DNA from: CAYZZU01 sp964483105
GTDB lineage: Bacteria > CG2-30-53-67
DNA length: 64,000 nucleotides
NCBI GenBank assembly: GCA_964483105.1
Contig: CAYZZU010000004.1
Span: forward strand, 56,169-120,168
Direction of reading: 5' to 3'
Positions within the stretch are counted from its first letter, which is position 1; each line of letters opens with the position of its first letter. The notes under the pieces were generated by a model. It made no database searches, was not told the origin of the DNA, and saw only the letters and a program-made list of their open reading frames with translations. The position numbers and the translations under genes were made by a program. Shown in pieces: positions 35,004-44,671 of this stretch.

Positions 35004-36632
35004 ATGAAGAGGAACGAACTAAGAACCGGATGTTTTGCTGAAGGGTGGATTGGTTTGTTTCTGATTCTGGGCGGGTTGTTTCTGGGTTCCGCGAGTGCTT
35101 CAGGCGCACAGGTGGTGATCTCCGGTTTTGATCGGGGGACCGAAGGATGGAGTGCGGACAGCGGCATGGTGACCACGGTCGAAGATGCGGCTCACAGGAA
35201 AGCGGGAAGCGGAGCCTTGCAGTGGAGCTATGACATTCAACCGGGTGGTTTCAACCTCCTCTACAAATATTTTTCTCGAGGTACTTTTTCCGGCATGGAA
35301 TTTCTGTCCTTCTGGCTGAAATCGGACCGGACCGGAATTCTGGCGGTCAATGTGAATGAGGCGGATGGTTCCACTTATCAGACTTACATCCGGGTCCGGA
35401 AGGGGGAATGGAAGCAATTCACGCTTCCCAAAGCCCGGTTGCTGTTTGACCCTGAATCCATCGATGAGAACCGGCGCCTGGATCTCGATCAGATCAATCG
35501 ATTGACCTTCGGGGAGATTGGGGGGTTCACGGGAGGTCTGAAAGGCCATAGAAACATATGGCTGGACGACATCCGGATTCAGGTGTCCGTTCCTTCATCC
35601 GCTTCCGATACCCCCCTGTTCGGGAAGGACTCCAATTATTCTGTGGACACCGGATGGCTGGATGCCAGAATCAAAGAGTGGAAGCCATCGAAATTCCATC
35701 CCATGATATTGGGTGTGGATACCCAGGTTTTCATAGGGGGGGGATATCTGGCGCAGGAGAAGAAAAACATTGAGTCCTACGCCTTTGCTGAGGAAATGTT
35801 GAAGGTCGCGGTGGAGAGCGGAGTGGAAATCATCCGGATCGGGGCGCTGGATGATGCCTGGAGAAGGGGAGACACGAGAGAGATCGTGTTAGCGGATAAA
35901 CTGGTCGCGAAGATCCGGGAAAGCGGTTTGAAACTTCTGATGGTGGATACGCAGCATTCGGAGTACCTTTCGAAGCATCCGGTTACCTGGGATCAATTCC
36001 GGTCGATCCACTTACAGAGAGTCAAACGGTTCACCAGGCGATATCATCCCGATTTCTATGTAGTCGTGACCGAACCCTCCACTTATCTGCATTGGGGTAT
36101 CCAGGGCCGTCCGGATATCAAAGAATGGGTACGGCTCACCCGATCCGCCGCGGAGGCGGTGAAACAGATCCGTCCCGGAACGAAAACGGGTATCTGTATT
36201 GATGTGGGGGACCGGTACAATGAGGAGTATTACAGGCGGGTACTTGCGTTGCAGGACCTCGATATCGTGGGGATGGAAATCTATAAACCTTCTCAATTCG
36301 CGGAGGCCGAAGCCTTGCTGTCGGATCATCCCCATCGTCATGGCAAAGCGCTATGGCTTTTTGAGACCTGGTCGGGAATGCCCTACCCCTTTACCAACGT
36401 CCCCACCAAGGAAAGGGAAGACGCGAAATGGATTGAGGCATCCGTCTATTTTGCGCAGAGGCATCAGTATGACGCATACCTCGTATGGCCCTTCCAGTAC
36501 TTTATTACCTATGACAGAGACTATGACAGGACCGGCCGGGTGGACTACACCGGGAGAACGCGTCCCTTTTCGGTTTTCAAAAAACTGGTTGGAGAGATCG
36601 GCAACTCCGGGGGGTCCTCTTTCATCCAATAA
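35004..36632 (+). CDS. Secreted clan GH-A-like glycoside hydrolase with N-terminal carbohydrate-binding-like domain
   Basis: A 542-residue exported protein. Signal peptide to about residue 34; a beta-sandwich domain (about 36-197, GFDRGTEGWSADSG through IWLDDIRIQV) resembling CBM/CIA30 modules; then a TIM-barrel-like domain (215-530). Glu357 in VVVTEPSTY and Glu454 in LFETWSG are placed as the acid/base and nucleophile of retaining clan GH-A enzymes. A shorter paralogue lies at 39921-41036. It probably trims or releases the polysaccharide made here. The exact family was not recognised. Confidence 0.75.
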   Translation: MKRNELRTGCFAEGWIGLFLILGGLFLGSASASGAQVVISGFDRGTEGWSADSGMVTTVEDAAHRKAGSGALQWSYDIQPGGFNLLYKYFSRGTFSGMEFLSFWLKSDRTGILAVNVNEADGSTYQTYIRVRKGEWKQFTLPKARLLFDPESIDENRRLDLDQINRLTFGEIGGFTGGLKGHRNIWLDDIRIQVSVPSSASDTPLFGKDSNYSVDTGWLDARIKEWKPSKFHPMILGVDTQVFIGGGYLAQEKKNIESYAFAEEMLKVAVESGVEIIRIGALDDAWRRGDTREIVLADKLVAKIRESGLKLLMVDTQHSEYLSKHPVTWDQFRSIHLQRVKRFTRRYHPDFYVVVTEPSTYLHWGIQGRPDIKEWVRLTRSAAEAVKQIRPGTKTGICIDVGDRYNEEYYRRVLALQDLDIVGMEIYKPSQFAEAEALLSDHPHRHGKALWLFETWSGMPYPFTNVPTKEREDAKWIEASVYFAQRHQYDAYLVWPFQYFITYDRDYDRTGRVDYTGRTRPFSVFKKLVGEIGNSGGSSFIQ

Positions 36633-36713
36633 AAACGGACGGATCGGGCGGGGCGGCATGGAAAAGGCCGGATTCGTTTTACCATGCATACGAATGAAAA
36701 GGAGTCAAGCAGG

Positions 36714-37508
36714 ATGAATAAGATACCCGTTATGATTCTCTGTGGAGGCAAGGGAACACGAATGCGGGAAGAAACGGAGTTCCGTCCGAAACCTCTGGTG
36801 AGTATCGGGGGGAAACCGATTCTCTGGCATATCATGAAGATCTATGCGCATTACGGCTTTACGGATTTTATCCTTTGCCTGGGATATAAGGGCGATATGG
36901 TCAAGGAATATTTTCTCAATTATGAAGTGATGAACAAGGATTTCACAATCTCTCTGGACTCCCGTGATATCCATTTCCACAACTCACATACCGAAAGGGG
37001 GTGGCGGGTTACCTTATGTGATACGGGAATGGAAGCGATGACCGGGGCTCGTCTCAAACGTGCGATGGCCTATATACAGGATGCCGAGACCGTGATGATC
37101 ACGTATGGTGACGGTGTGGCGAGTATTGATTTACGAAGACTTCTGGAGTTTCATGAAGCTCACGGTAAGATTGCGACGGTTACGGGGGTTCATCCGGCTT
37201 CCAGGTTCGGTGAATTGGTCACCCGGGGAACGGACGTCATCCGGTTTGCGGAGAAACCACAGGTTGAGTCGGCTTTGGTGAATGGCGGGTTCTTTGTCGT
37301 CAGCAGACGTTTCTTCGATTACCTGTCCGCTGAAGATCAGTGTGTGCTGGAAAAGGAACCCCTTGAGGTCCTTTCCAGGGAGGGACAGCTCGCAGTGTAC
37401 CGTCATGAAGGTTTTTGGCACTGTATGGATACATACAGGGATTTCCTGGTCCTGAACCGGATGTGGGATTCCGGGAAAGCGGACTGGAAGATATGGGAAG
37501 AAAGGTGA
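36714..37508 (+). CDS. rfbF: Glucose-1-phosphate cytidylyltransferase
   Basis: A 264-residue nucleotidyltransferase making CDP-glucose. VMILCGGKGTRMREETEFRP carries the signature loop, with KPLVSIGGKPILWHIM, MITYGDGVASID, and the cytidylyltransferase end FWHCMDTYRDFLVLNRMW. The ATG at 36714 follows AAGGAG; the frame is open from 36684. The next gene encodes the matching CDP-glucose dehydratase nine bases later. Confidence 0.93.
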   Translation: MNKIPVMILCGGKGTRMREETEFRPKPLVSIGGKPILWHIMKIYAHYGFTDFILCLGYKGDMVKEYFLNYEVMNKDFTISLDSRDIHFHNSHTERGWRVTLCDTGMEAMTGARLKRAMAYIQDAETVMITYGDGVASIDLRRLLEFHEAHGKIATVTGVHPASRFGELVTRGTDVIRFAEKPQVESALVNGGFFVVSRRFFDYLSAEDQCVLEKEPLEVLSREGQLAVYRHEGFWHCMDTYRDFLVLNRMWDSGKADWKIWEER

Positions 37509-37516
37509 TCGCAGGA

Positions 37517-38524
37517 ATGAGCTCATTCTGGAAAGGGAAAAGGGTTTTTGTCACAGGTTGTTTCGGGTTCTTAGGCTCCTGGATAGCCACAGCCCTGGTT
37601 GAACAGGGCGCCATGGTGGTGGGGTTGGTCCGCGACAGACTCCCCTCGTCCTACCTGAGTTTTCCAGATGTTTTCAGGAGGGTGACGGAAGTCCATGGAG
37701 AAGTTGGGAATCTCCAATTGCTGGAAAGAATCATCAGTGAGTATGAAATCGATACGGTATTCCACCTGGCCGCCCAAAGCCAGGTGGGTGTGGCGCAGAA
37801 ACAGCCCGTGGAGACCTTTGAGGTGAATGTGCGTGGGACCTGGAACCTTCTTGAAGCATGTCGGCGTCAGACTTCGGTGCGCAGGGTGGTTGTTGCATCC
37901 AGTGACAAGGCCTACGGTCCATCCGACAAACTCCCTTACGACGAAAAGTTGCCGTTGGCCGGAAGATATCCCTATGACGTCTCCAAATCTTGTGCGGACT
38001 TGATCTCCATCTCTTATTTTCAGACGTACGGACTGCCTGTCTGTATTACGCGATGCGCGAATTTGTTCGGGGGGGGGGATCTCAATTTCAATCGGATTAT
38101 ACCGGGAACGATTCGCTCGGCATATCTCGATGAACCTCCGATTATCAGAAGCGACGGCCAGTTCGTGCGGGACTATCTCTATGTCAAGGATGCCGTGGAA
38201 GCCTATTTGCTGATCGCGGAAAAAATGGAAGAGAAAGAGATTCGGGGTGAAGCATTCAATGTTTCCAGCGCGGTGGCTCTCAGTGTCCTGGATATCACCC
38301 GGAAATTGCTCCTTTTGATGAAACGGGATCACCTGGAACCGGAAATCCTGAATATAGCCAGGGCGGAAATCCAGGAGCAGCGTCTCTCCGCGGTGAAACT
38401 GAAGAGCCTGTTGGGATGGGTACCTCGGTATTCCATGGAACAGGCCCTCCAGGAAACCATACTCTGGTACGAAAGATTCTGGAAAGCGCAGAAGGAATGC
38501 GGTTCTCCGAACCTGTTCAGCTGA
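37517..38524 (+). CDS. rfbG: CDP-glucose 4,6-dehydratase
   Basis: A 335-residue SDR enzyme converting CDP-glucose to CDP-4-keto-6-deoxyglucose. The start FWKGKRVFVTGCFGFLGSW is typical for RfbG; the NAD loop TGCFGFLG, catalytic YDVSK with SSDKAYG upstream, and RDYLYVKDAVEAYL follow. No rfbH-like 3-dehydratase is visible nearby, so the product may be used directly or processed by an unrelated enzyme. The ATG at 37517 fits the family; an ATG at 37493 is also possible. Confidence 0.9.
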   Translation: MSSFWKGKRVFVTGCFGFLGSWIATALVEQGAMVVGLVRDRLPSSYLSFPDVFRRVTEVHGEVGNLQLLERIISEYEIDTVFHLAAQSQVGVAQKQPVETFEVNVRGTWNLLEACRRQTSVRRVVVASSDKAYGPSDKLPYDEKLPLAGRYPYDVSKSCADLISISYFQTYGLPVCITRCANLFGGGDLNFNRIIPGTIRSAYLDEPPIIRSDGQFVRDYLYVKDAVEAYLLIAEKMEEKEIRGEAFNVSSAVALSVLDITRKLLLLMKRDHLEPEILNIARAEIQEQRLSAVKLKSLLGWVPRYSMEQALQETILWYERFWKAQKECGSPNLFS

Positions 38525-39840
38525 TTCCGGTTTTTGATCCGGAACCTTCGGTATACTCCATGTCCGCACGCTCTTTGATCCAATCCAAGACAGGCGCCCA
38601 GATGATTCTGGTGACGCTCGGCAAGGGGTTCGGCTTCTGCGTTGTCATGCTCACCAATATCATCATCATCCGTCAACTGAATCCTGCGGAATATGGAATC
38701 TTTGCGATAGGAGGGGCGGCCATTCTCGTGTTGAATGGTGTTGTGGGTGAGGCGCTGGACTTCAGTGTGTTGAAGGTGGTACCTCTGTATTTGAAGCGGA
38801 ACCGGGAAAAGGCCTACCGGACCGTGAATTCAACGGTGAAAATCAAGTTGATTCTGGGGTTGTTCCTGCTGGTCCTCGCTGTTGTCTCAGGCCGTTCGAT
38901 TGCCCGGATTCTCTTTCACAGTCGTGCTTCGGGCCAAATTGTGGTTCTGTCCGCGCTCGGAATTCTGGGGATGCTGATGATGAAAACGGTTTCCACCTTT
39001 CTTCAAGCCGGTGAAAGTTTTCTTTCCTTTTTGATGGTGGAGTTGTCCAATACAATACTGAAATTCGCCGGGATTGTCATCCTTCTTTATATGGGCTCCC
39101 TGACTGCGTTCAGTGCATTGGCAACTTTCGCCGTCGCTCCGTTTGTCGCATGGATTGTTTTTCTGGGAAAAATTCCCGCGAGTTGTTACCGGATCGGGGG
39201 GAAGGGCCATCAAGCGCTGTCTGAAATGTTGAAATACACGAAATGGGTCATGCTGGCCTTTGCCATTTCCGCGATCCATGAACGGTTGGATGTCTTTATG
39301 CTGGGGATGTTGCGGGGACCGGGGGATGCCGGAATCTATTCGGCAGCCTATACTCTGGGGATGACTCCCGACATTCTGATCTCTTTCGTGGGGATTGTCC
39401 TGTATCCGAAAATCATGCCCCTTTACCGGAAGGGTACGTTGAAAGGGTACCTCCTGAAAACTCTGAAGTACACGGTGCCGGTTTGTTTCACTGCAACGCT
39501 CATTTCTTTATTCCTGGCAGGTGCTGTCATACGGATTTTCTATGGTGCGCAATATCTCCCGTCCATCCCTCTGTTGCAGATCCTGGCGCAGGGTTATATT
39601 TTCAGATGGCTGGTCCTGCCGTTGGCGGCGCCGTTCCTTGTCATGTCCTGTCCACGATTCATGTTCCTAATCGAAATCGTGGCATTGATCTATATCCTGG
39701 TGGGCAACTGGATTCTCATTCCGAATTACGGTCCGTTGGGAAGTGCGTGGATCAGCTTCACAAGCAAAGTGTTTCTTGGAACCTCCATCATTCTTTTTGC
39801 CTTGAAGACGATGGATGAGAAGCCTGTCTGCCTGCCCTGA
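38497..39840 (+). CDS. Polysaccharide flippase (Wzx/MATE-like)
   Basis: A protein of about 447 residues with 12-14 hydrophobic segments in the polysaccharide biosynthesis/MOP family. Typical pieces are ILVTLGKGFGFCVVMLTNIIIIRQLNP near the start, AIHERLDVFMLGMLRGPGDAGIYSAAYTL in the middle and NYGPLGSAWISF near the end. It should move lipid-linked repeat units to the periplasm. The start is uncertain (38497 or 38560); the chosen one overlaps rfbG by 28 bases. Confidence 0.88.
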   Translation: MRFSEPVQLIPVFDPEPSVYSMSARSLIQSKTGAQMILVTLGKGFGFCVVMLTNIIIIRQLNPAEYGIFAIGGAAILVLNGVVGEALDFSVLKVVPLYLKRNREKAYRTVNSTVKIKLILGLFLLVLAVVSGRSIARILFHSRASGQIVVLSALGILGMLMMKTVSTFLQAGESFLSFLMVELSNTILKFAGIVILLYMGSLTAFSALATFAVAPFVAWIVFLGKIPASCYRIGGKGHQALSEMLKYTKWVMLAFAISAIHERLDVFMLGMLRGPGDAGIYSAAYTLGMTPDILISFVGIVLYPKIMPLYRKGTLKGYLLKTLKYTVPVCFTATLISLFLAGAVIRIFYGAQYLPSIPLLQILAQGYIFRWLVLPLAAPFLVMSCPRFMFLIEIVALIYILVGNWILIPNYGPLGSAWISFTSKVFLGTSIILFALKTMDEKPVCLP

Positions 39841-39920
39841 TCTGTCCGGTGTGATGCCGGTTTCATATGGACAGTCGAAAGGTGTTTTCGCCGGTTCTGC
39901 GGTATCAAAGGAATGGAATC

Positions 39921-41036
39921 ATGGCCCACAGGAAGCGAACACGTTGGGGAGTGATTGTTTTTTCACTGGTCTCATTCCTTTTGTTGCCGTCGTGCAATTG
40001 GTTGGTTTACCTCTACTTCCTGCACGGTGTCGACAAGAACTATAAGATCAAGGACCCGCATTGGCTGGATACAAAGATCGACGAGTGGCGACCGCGGGAA
40101 TTCCACCCCATGATGTTCGGTGTGGATACACAAATCTTTATCGGGATGGGGGAGTTGGCGGAGGACGGCCGGCATCTTTCATCCTATGCCATGAGCACGA
40201 ACCTGCTCAACGTCTTTGACGATCTGGATCTGGATCTGATTCGTGTCGGGGTATTGGATGATGCCTGGCGCCTGAAGAAGGAACGGGAAATTGAATTGTC
40301 GGACCAAATCATTCGCAGGATCAGGAAATCAGGAAAGGAACTGGTTCTCGCGGATACGCAACACTCTCCATACCTGCTTGAGCACAAGGTATCCTGGAGG
40401 GAGTTCCGGAAGATTCATCTGCGGCGCATAGAATTTTTTACCAGGAGGTATCACCCGGATTACTACTGTGTGGTTACAGAGCCTTCTGTCTATCACGATT
40501 TCGGTGTGCAGGGGCCGATGGACGTTGAAAAATGGCTTCAGGAAACAGAGGCTGCCGTTGACCTGGTCAAGAGGCTGGATCCCTCAGTCCGGACCCTGGT
40601 CTCCGTTCTTCCCGAAGGTGTGAAGGACCGGGCCTACATCAAAAGACTCTTCAGCATCCGGAACCTGGATATCGTCGGTTTGGAGGCCTACTATCCGAAG
40701 AACATCCGGGAAATCGAGAAGATTCTGAAGGCCCTTCCCGGCAGGAGAGGAAAAAAAATCTGGATGACGGAGACCTGGTCGGGGACCCCGTTTCCGTACA
40801 CGAAGATCAGGGATAAGGATCAGGAGGATGCGAAATGGATTCAGGCCATGACGTATTTCGCGCAAAGAAACGAATTCAGCGCGTTGCTGCTGTGGCCTTT
40901 TCAATATTTTGTAACATATGAACGATATGATTCTTCTCAGGAGGGAATTGATTATTCCAGACGTACCACTTCGTTTTATTCTTACAAGAACAGGATTCAG
41001 GAAATCAGGGAGAAATCCGCGGGAAAGGCGGACTGA
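39921..41036 (+). CDS. Clan GH-A-like glycoside hydrolase, membrane-anchored paralogue
   Basis: A 371-residue protein aligning with the hydrolase domain of the gene at 35004: HPMMFGVDTQIFIGMG, DDAWRLKKEREIELSD, VVTEPSVYHDFGVQG (Glu187), MTETWSGTPFPY (Glu284) and the end LLLWPFQYFVTYERYD. It lacks the N-terminal sandwich domain. A hydrophobic N-terminus with LLLPSC could be a lipobox (Cys25). ATG 39921 has AAAGGA upstream. Two related hydrolases in one locus suggest separate roles, for example processing and release. Substrate unknown. Confidence 0.75.
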   Translation: MAHRKRTRWGVIVFSLVSFLLLPSCNWLVYLYFLHGVDKNYKIKDPHWLDTKIDEWRPREFHPMMFGVDTQIFIGMGELAEDGRHLSSYAMSTNLLNVFDDLDLDLIRVGVLDDAWRLKKEREIELSDQIIRRIRKSGKELVLADTQHSPYLLEHKVSWREFRKIHLRRIEFFTRRYHPDYYCVVTEPSVYHDFGVQGPMDVEKWLQETEAAVDLVKRLDPSVRTLVSVLPEGVKDRAYIKRLFSIRNLDIVGLEAYYPKNIREIEKILKALPGRRGKKIWMTETWSGTPFPYTKIRDKDQEDAKWIQAMTYFAQRNEFSALLLWPFQYFVTYERYDSSQEGIDYSRRTTSFYSYKNRIQEIREKSAGKAD

Positions 41037-41049
41037 AGATCGACTTCCA

Positions 41050-42216
41050 ATGACTGCGGACGGGGATCCTATTCGAATTCTTCATCTGAAAAGCACCATG
41101 GCAAAGGGGGGAGGCATCGAAAAAATGATTGCTTCCCTGGTTCGGAAGAGCGATGGTTCACGTTTTTCGCACCATGTCGCACTCCTGCGAACCCCGGTTC
41201 TGTACGGCGCGGGAATGCCCGGTGGGGAGATCCTGAGTTCGGCTACCATTGGAGAAGAGAGGCTGCATTTGATTCCGTGGGAAAAGAGACGGCTTTTGTG
41301 TAACGGTTTTTATCACTTGCGGGAGATATTGCGGAAAGAGAGGATCCAGATTATTCATTGTCACGATAACAGGGCCAACTTCCTGGGGCTTCTTGTGGGG
41401 AAGTATGCGGGGATTCGTCTTGTGAGCACTCTTTACGGGTGGGTGGCGGCCTCCCGCAAGTTGAAATTCCTGATCGCGCTGGATAAGACAGTCATCCGGT
41501 TTTTCGATCGGGTTATCGCCAGTTCGGACTCAATGCGCGAACTCATTCCCGGTGGCCTTTCCTCCAAGGTTGTCACCATCATGAATTCCATCGACCTGGA
41601 AAAGGCGGATTGTGGGAAAAACCTGGCGGATATCAGGAGATCCTTGGGGATCTCCGATCAGGATTTCATTATCGCAACCATCGCCAGGCTGAGTGAGGAG
41701 AAGGGGCAGCAGTATCTGCTTGAGGCCCTTCCCGATATATTGCAAAGCATTCCGAACGTAACGCTCTTGATTGTCGGGACGGGGCCGATGAAGGCTGCGC
41801 TGGAGGCAATCGCCCGGAAGATGAAAATAGAAGACCGGGTTGTCTTTACCGGTTTCCACCCGGATCTTGACGAGATATTCCCGGTGGTGGATCTTCTGGT
41901 ACAACCTTCTTTGAGTGAGAGTCTGCCGATGTCCTTGCTGGAGGGCATGGCCCGTGGAAGGCCTGTGGTGGCGACCGATGTGGGAAGTGTACGGGATGCC
42001 GTTCTGGATGGAGTGACCGGGGTTTTAATTCCTCCCGGGGAAAGCAAGGCCGTGGCCCGGGCCGTCAAGGAATTGCTGCGTGATCATTTGAAACGAAAAG
42101 CTATGGGTGAAGCGGGGAAAGAGAGGGTTGAGGAGAGGTTTTCAGACCGGTTGATGGTGCAGAAAATCGAAGAGATTTATGCGGCCCTGGTTCCGCCGGA
42201 CGGGAGCACAGGCTGA
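41050..42216 (+). CDS. Glycosyltransferase family 4
   Basis: A 388-residue GT-B enzyme: IRILHLKSTMAKGGGIEKMIASL, HCHDNRANFLGLLV, then IATIARLSEEKGQQYLLEALP, GFHPDLDEIF and the donor-binding PSLSESLPMSLLEGMARGRP with VATDVGSVRDAV. The acceptor domain is N-terminal, the donor domain C-terminal. The frame is open upstream to 40918 inside the previous gene; ATG 41050 starts just before the conserved domain. Sugar unknown. Confidence 0.88.
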   Translation: MTADGDPIRILHLKSTMAKGGGIEKMIASLVRKSDGSRFSHHVALLRTPVLYGAGMPGGEILSSATIGEERLHLIPWEKRRLLCNGFYHLREILRKERIQIIHCHDNRANFLGLLVGKYAGIRLVSTLYGWVAASRKLKFLIALDKTVIRFFDRVIASSDSMRELIPGGLSSKVVTIMNSIDLEKADCGKNLADIRRSLGISDQDFIIATIARLSEEKGQQYLLEALPDILQSIPNVTLLIVGTGPMKAALEAIARKMKIEDRVVFTGFHPDLDEIFPVVDLLVQPSLSESLPMSLLEGMARGRPVVATDVGSVRDAVLDGVTGVLIPPGESKAVARAVKELLRDHLKRKAMGEAGKERVEERFSDRLMVQKIEEIYAALVPPDGSTG

Positions 42217-42289
42217 TCCGAGGAAATATTTGTGGCGGAGCGGAAAGCGGTATTCCGGTTTCGTAATTTCGTAATCAAGGGGTGTTTGG

Positions 42290-43417
42290 ATGAAGATCGG
42301 ACTCAGCGCGGAATGGATCGGAACGAGGGCCGGGGGACCGGAGGTCTATTCCTCGAACCTGATTCATGCCTTGTCGATGATAGACCACGAGAATCAGTAT
42401 TCTGTTTACCTGAGCGAAAAAGGCCCTCTGAAGGACTATTCGGGAAAAGGGCCGAACGTGATCCCCCGCCTGATGTGGGGGAAATCCAGATGGGTTGTCC
42501 TGCCGTTCTCACAACCGCTGGAAATGATGCTGCATCCCGTGGATCTTTTTCATGCGACATCCGTCGCTCCGCCGTTTTGCCCGGCGCCTTTCGTGCTGAC
42601 CGTAACGGAACTCGGGTTTGAAAGACATCCCGAATTCTTTCCGCGCATGATGAACCTGAGGCTTTCGAAACTATCATCCTGGGGGGCCCGGCGGGCGAAA
42701 CGGATTCTGAGTATTTCTGAATATACAAAGAATGATCTTGTGGAAATATATAAAATTGATCCTGAAAAGATCATTGTAACCTACTGCGGTGTCTCGGAAC
42801 GTTTCCGCCCGCTTCGTGACAGAAGCAAGATTGAACGTGTTCTGGAGAAGTATGGGATCCCTTCTGAATATATCCTGTATGTGGGGAAGCTGGAAGCCAG
42901 GAAGAATGTAGCCCGGCTTCTTCGGGCATACCATCAGTTGCGTCAGGAAACCCGCTGCCCGCATAAGCTGGTGCTTGTCGGGAATCGCTCCTATCTATAT
43001 TCCGACATTTTTGAAACAGTGGATGACCTGGCCCTGCAAGAGGATGTATGGGTCCTGGAAAATATTCCTCGTGGTGAACTGCCCGCCTTCTATAATGGTG
43101 CCAGTCTTTTCGTCTTTCCCTCGCTCTTGGAAGCTTTCGGGCTTCCTCCGGTTGAAGCCATGGCCTGTGGAATTCCGGTCGTGGTCTCCAATACGACATC
43201 CCTGCCCGAAATCGCGGGGGACGCGGCTTTTCTCGTGGATCCCTATAGCGTGCCGTCCATTGCCGAGGGGATGCAGGAGGTTCTGATGGATGAAAAGCTT
43301 CGAGAGAGTCTTGTTGAAAAAGGGTTCAGAAGGGCGAACGAGTTTACCTGGAAAAAGACAGCGGAGCGGACCCTGGAAGTCTATCGGACTGTCTATCATG
43401 AAGTGAATCACCGATAA
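42290..43417 (+). CDS. Glycosyltransferase family 4
   Basis: A 375-residue GT-B enzyme of the mannosyl/WbaZ-like sort: MKIGLSAEWIGTRAGGPEVY, the Ser-rich ILSISEYTKNDLVE, YILYVGKLEARKNVARLL, FPSLLEAFGLPPVEAMACGI and VVVSNTTSLPEIAGDAA with the conserved E-x7-E. AAGGGG lies ahead of the ATG. Full length. Donor unknown. Confidence 0.9.
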   Translation: MKIGLSAEWIGTRAGGPEVYSSNLIHALSMIDHENQYSVYLSEKGPLKDYSGKGPNVIPRLMWGKSRWVVLPFSQPLEMMLHPVDLFHATSVAPPFCPAPFVLTVTELGFERHPEFFPRMMNLRLSKLSSWGARRAKRILSISEYTKNDLVEIYKIDPEKIIVTYCGVSERFRPLRDRSKIERVLEKYGIPSEYILYVGKLEARKNVARLLRAYHQLRQETRCPHKLVLVGNRSYLYSDIFETVDDLALQEDVWVLENIPRGELPAFYNGASLFVFPSLLEAFGLPPVEAMACGIPVVVSNTTSLPEIAGDAAFLVDPYSVPSIAEGMQEVLMDEKLRESLVEKGFRRANEFTWKKTAERTLEVYRTVYHEVNHR

Positions 43418-43478
43418 AGGTTGCACGTACCTTTAGGACCTTTCAGCAGGAAGGAACGGGTTGCGTCAGGAGGAAATC

Positions 43479-44564
43479 TTGAAAAAGAAGCGGAGAATAC
43501 TGACCAAAATTCCGCAATACACAAGGAACAGCAGACATCTGCAGGCGGTATGGAAGCACGGGAACCCGACGAAGCTGTTCAATCTCCTCAAGGTGGAACG
43601 TGATCGTAAATTCAGGAGAGTGAAGGTTTCCGGCCGTCCTTACCTGTTGATTGTTGATCCCTGCAATTATTGTAATTTGAGATGTCCGCTTTGCCCGACC
43701 GGCAGTCAGGCGCTCAACCGCAAACAGAGAATGCTGAGCTTCGATGAATTTAAAAAGATTTTCGATTACTTCAGCAGGTATCTTTTTGAAGTTTCTCTCC
43801 ACAATTGGGGTGAACCGTTGCTGAATCCTGATATTTATCGGATGATCGAATACGCGCAACGCCGGAATGTCGGGACCAACCTCAGCACCAACCTTGTTTT
43901 GATGAAACCTTCCGACATCGGGAAAATCCTTGCTTCCGGCCTGGAGTACCTGATTGTCTCCCTGGATGCGACAACACCGGATGTTTATGACCGTTACCGT
44001 GTCCGGGGTGATTTCCATCGGGTGATGGAGAACATGCAACTCCTGATTCAAAAACGGAATGAAAACAGAAGGAAAACCCCGCTGGTGGAGTGGCAATTTA
44101 TCGTGATGAGTATTAATCAGCACCAAATGGAAGAGGCGGAGTTCCTGTCGCGAAAAATCGGAGTGGATACCATGCGCTTTATCCCGGTCGGTTTTGCTCA
44201 TGATGCGTCAGACAAAAAGAAACTTGCGGAACAATGGTTGCCGAAGGTCCTGCAAGACCGCACGCGGACGATGGACGGTGATGAAGTGGAATTCGACCGG
44301 AAGGCCCGACCCGGTCCTTGTTTCTATCTTTACCGTTCTGTGGTTGTCAATCCGGATGGGGGATTATCGCCGTGCTGTTTCGTTTATGACCAGAAATATG
44401 ATTTCGGACGGATATGGGATCATCCGATCGATGAAATCTGGAACAATGCTCATTACGTATCCGCCCGTTCTCTTTTTTCAGGCAAGCAGGTGAAGAATGC
44501 GGAGGCCGTGCCGTCCTGTGTAAAATGCGATTTCTTCCGCAGGAGGCCCGTGCGGAAGCCGTAA
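43479..44564 (+). CDS. Radical SAM protein with SPASM-like C-terminus
   Basis: A 361-residue iron-sulfur enzyme. The radical SAM motif is CNLRCPLC (with a further Cys before it in DPCNYCNLRC), followed by HNWGEPLLNPD and LIVSLDATTPDVYDRYR. The C-terminal Cys cluster CFYLYRS..SPCCFVYDQ and CVKCDFF suggests a SPASM/twitch domain with extra clusters. The TTG at 43479, six bases after AGGAGG, is preferred over TTG 43461. Its place between glycosyltransferases hints at a modification of the polysaccharide or an attached group; not assigned. Confidence 0.85.
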   Translation: MKKKRRILTKIPQYTRNSRHLQAVWKHGNPTKLFNLLKVERDRKFRRVKVSGRPYLLIVDPCNYCNLRCPLCPTGSQALNRKQRMLSFDEFKKIFDYFSRYLFEVSLHNWGEPLLNPDIYRMIEYAQRRNVGTNLSTNLVLMKPSDIGKILASGLEYLIVSLDATTPDVYDRYRVRGDFHRVMENMQLLIQKRNENRRKTPLVEWQFIVMSINQHQMEEAEFLSRKIGVDTMRFIPVGFAHDASDKKKLAEQWLPKVLQDRTRTMDGDEVEFDRKARPGPCFYLYRSVVVNPDGGLSPCCFVYDQKYDFGRIWDHPIDEIWNNAHYVSARSLFSGKQVKNAEAVPSCVKCDFFRRRPVRKP

Positions 44565-44671
44565 CCCATTCGGACGCCGGATCTGCATCTGCCCGGGACG
44601 AGGGGGGAGAACATCTGTCTGCAGGAACGCGGTGCAGTGGCGGAAGGTACTCATGATAACGAGGAATCAGG

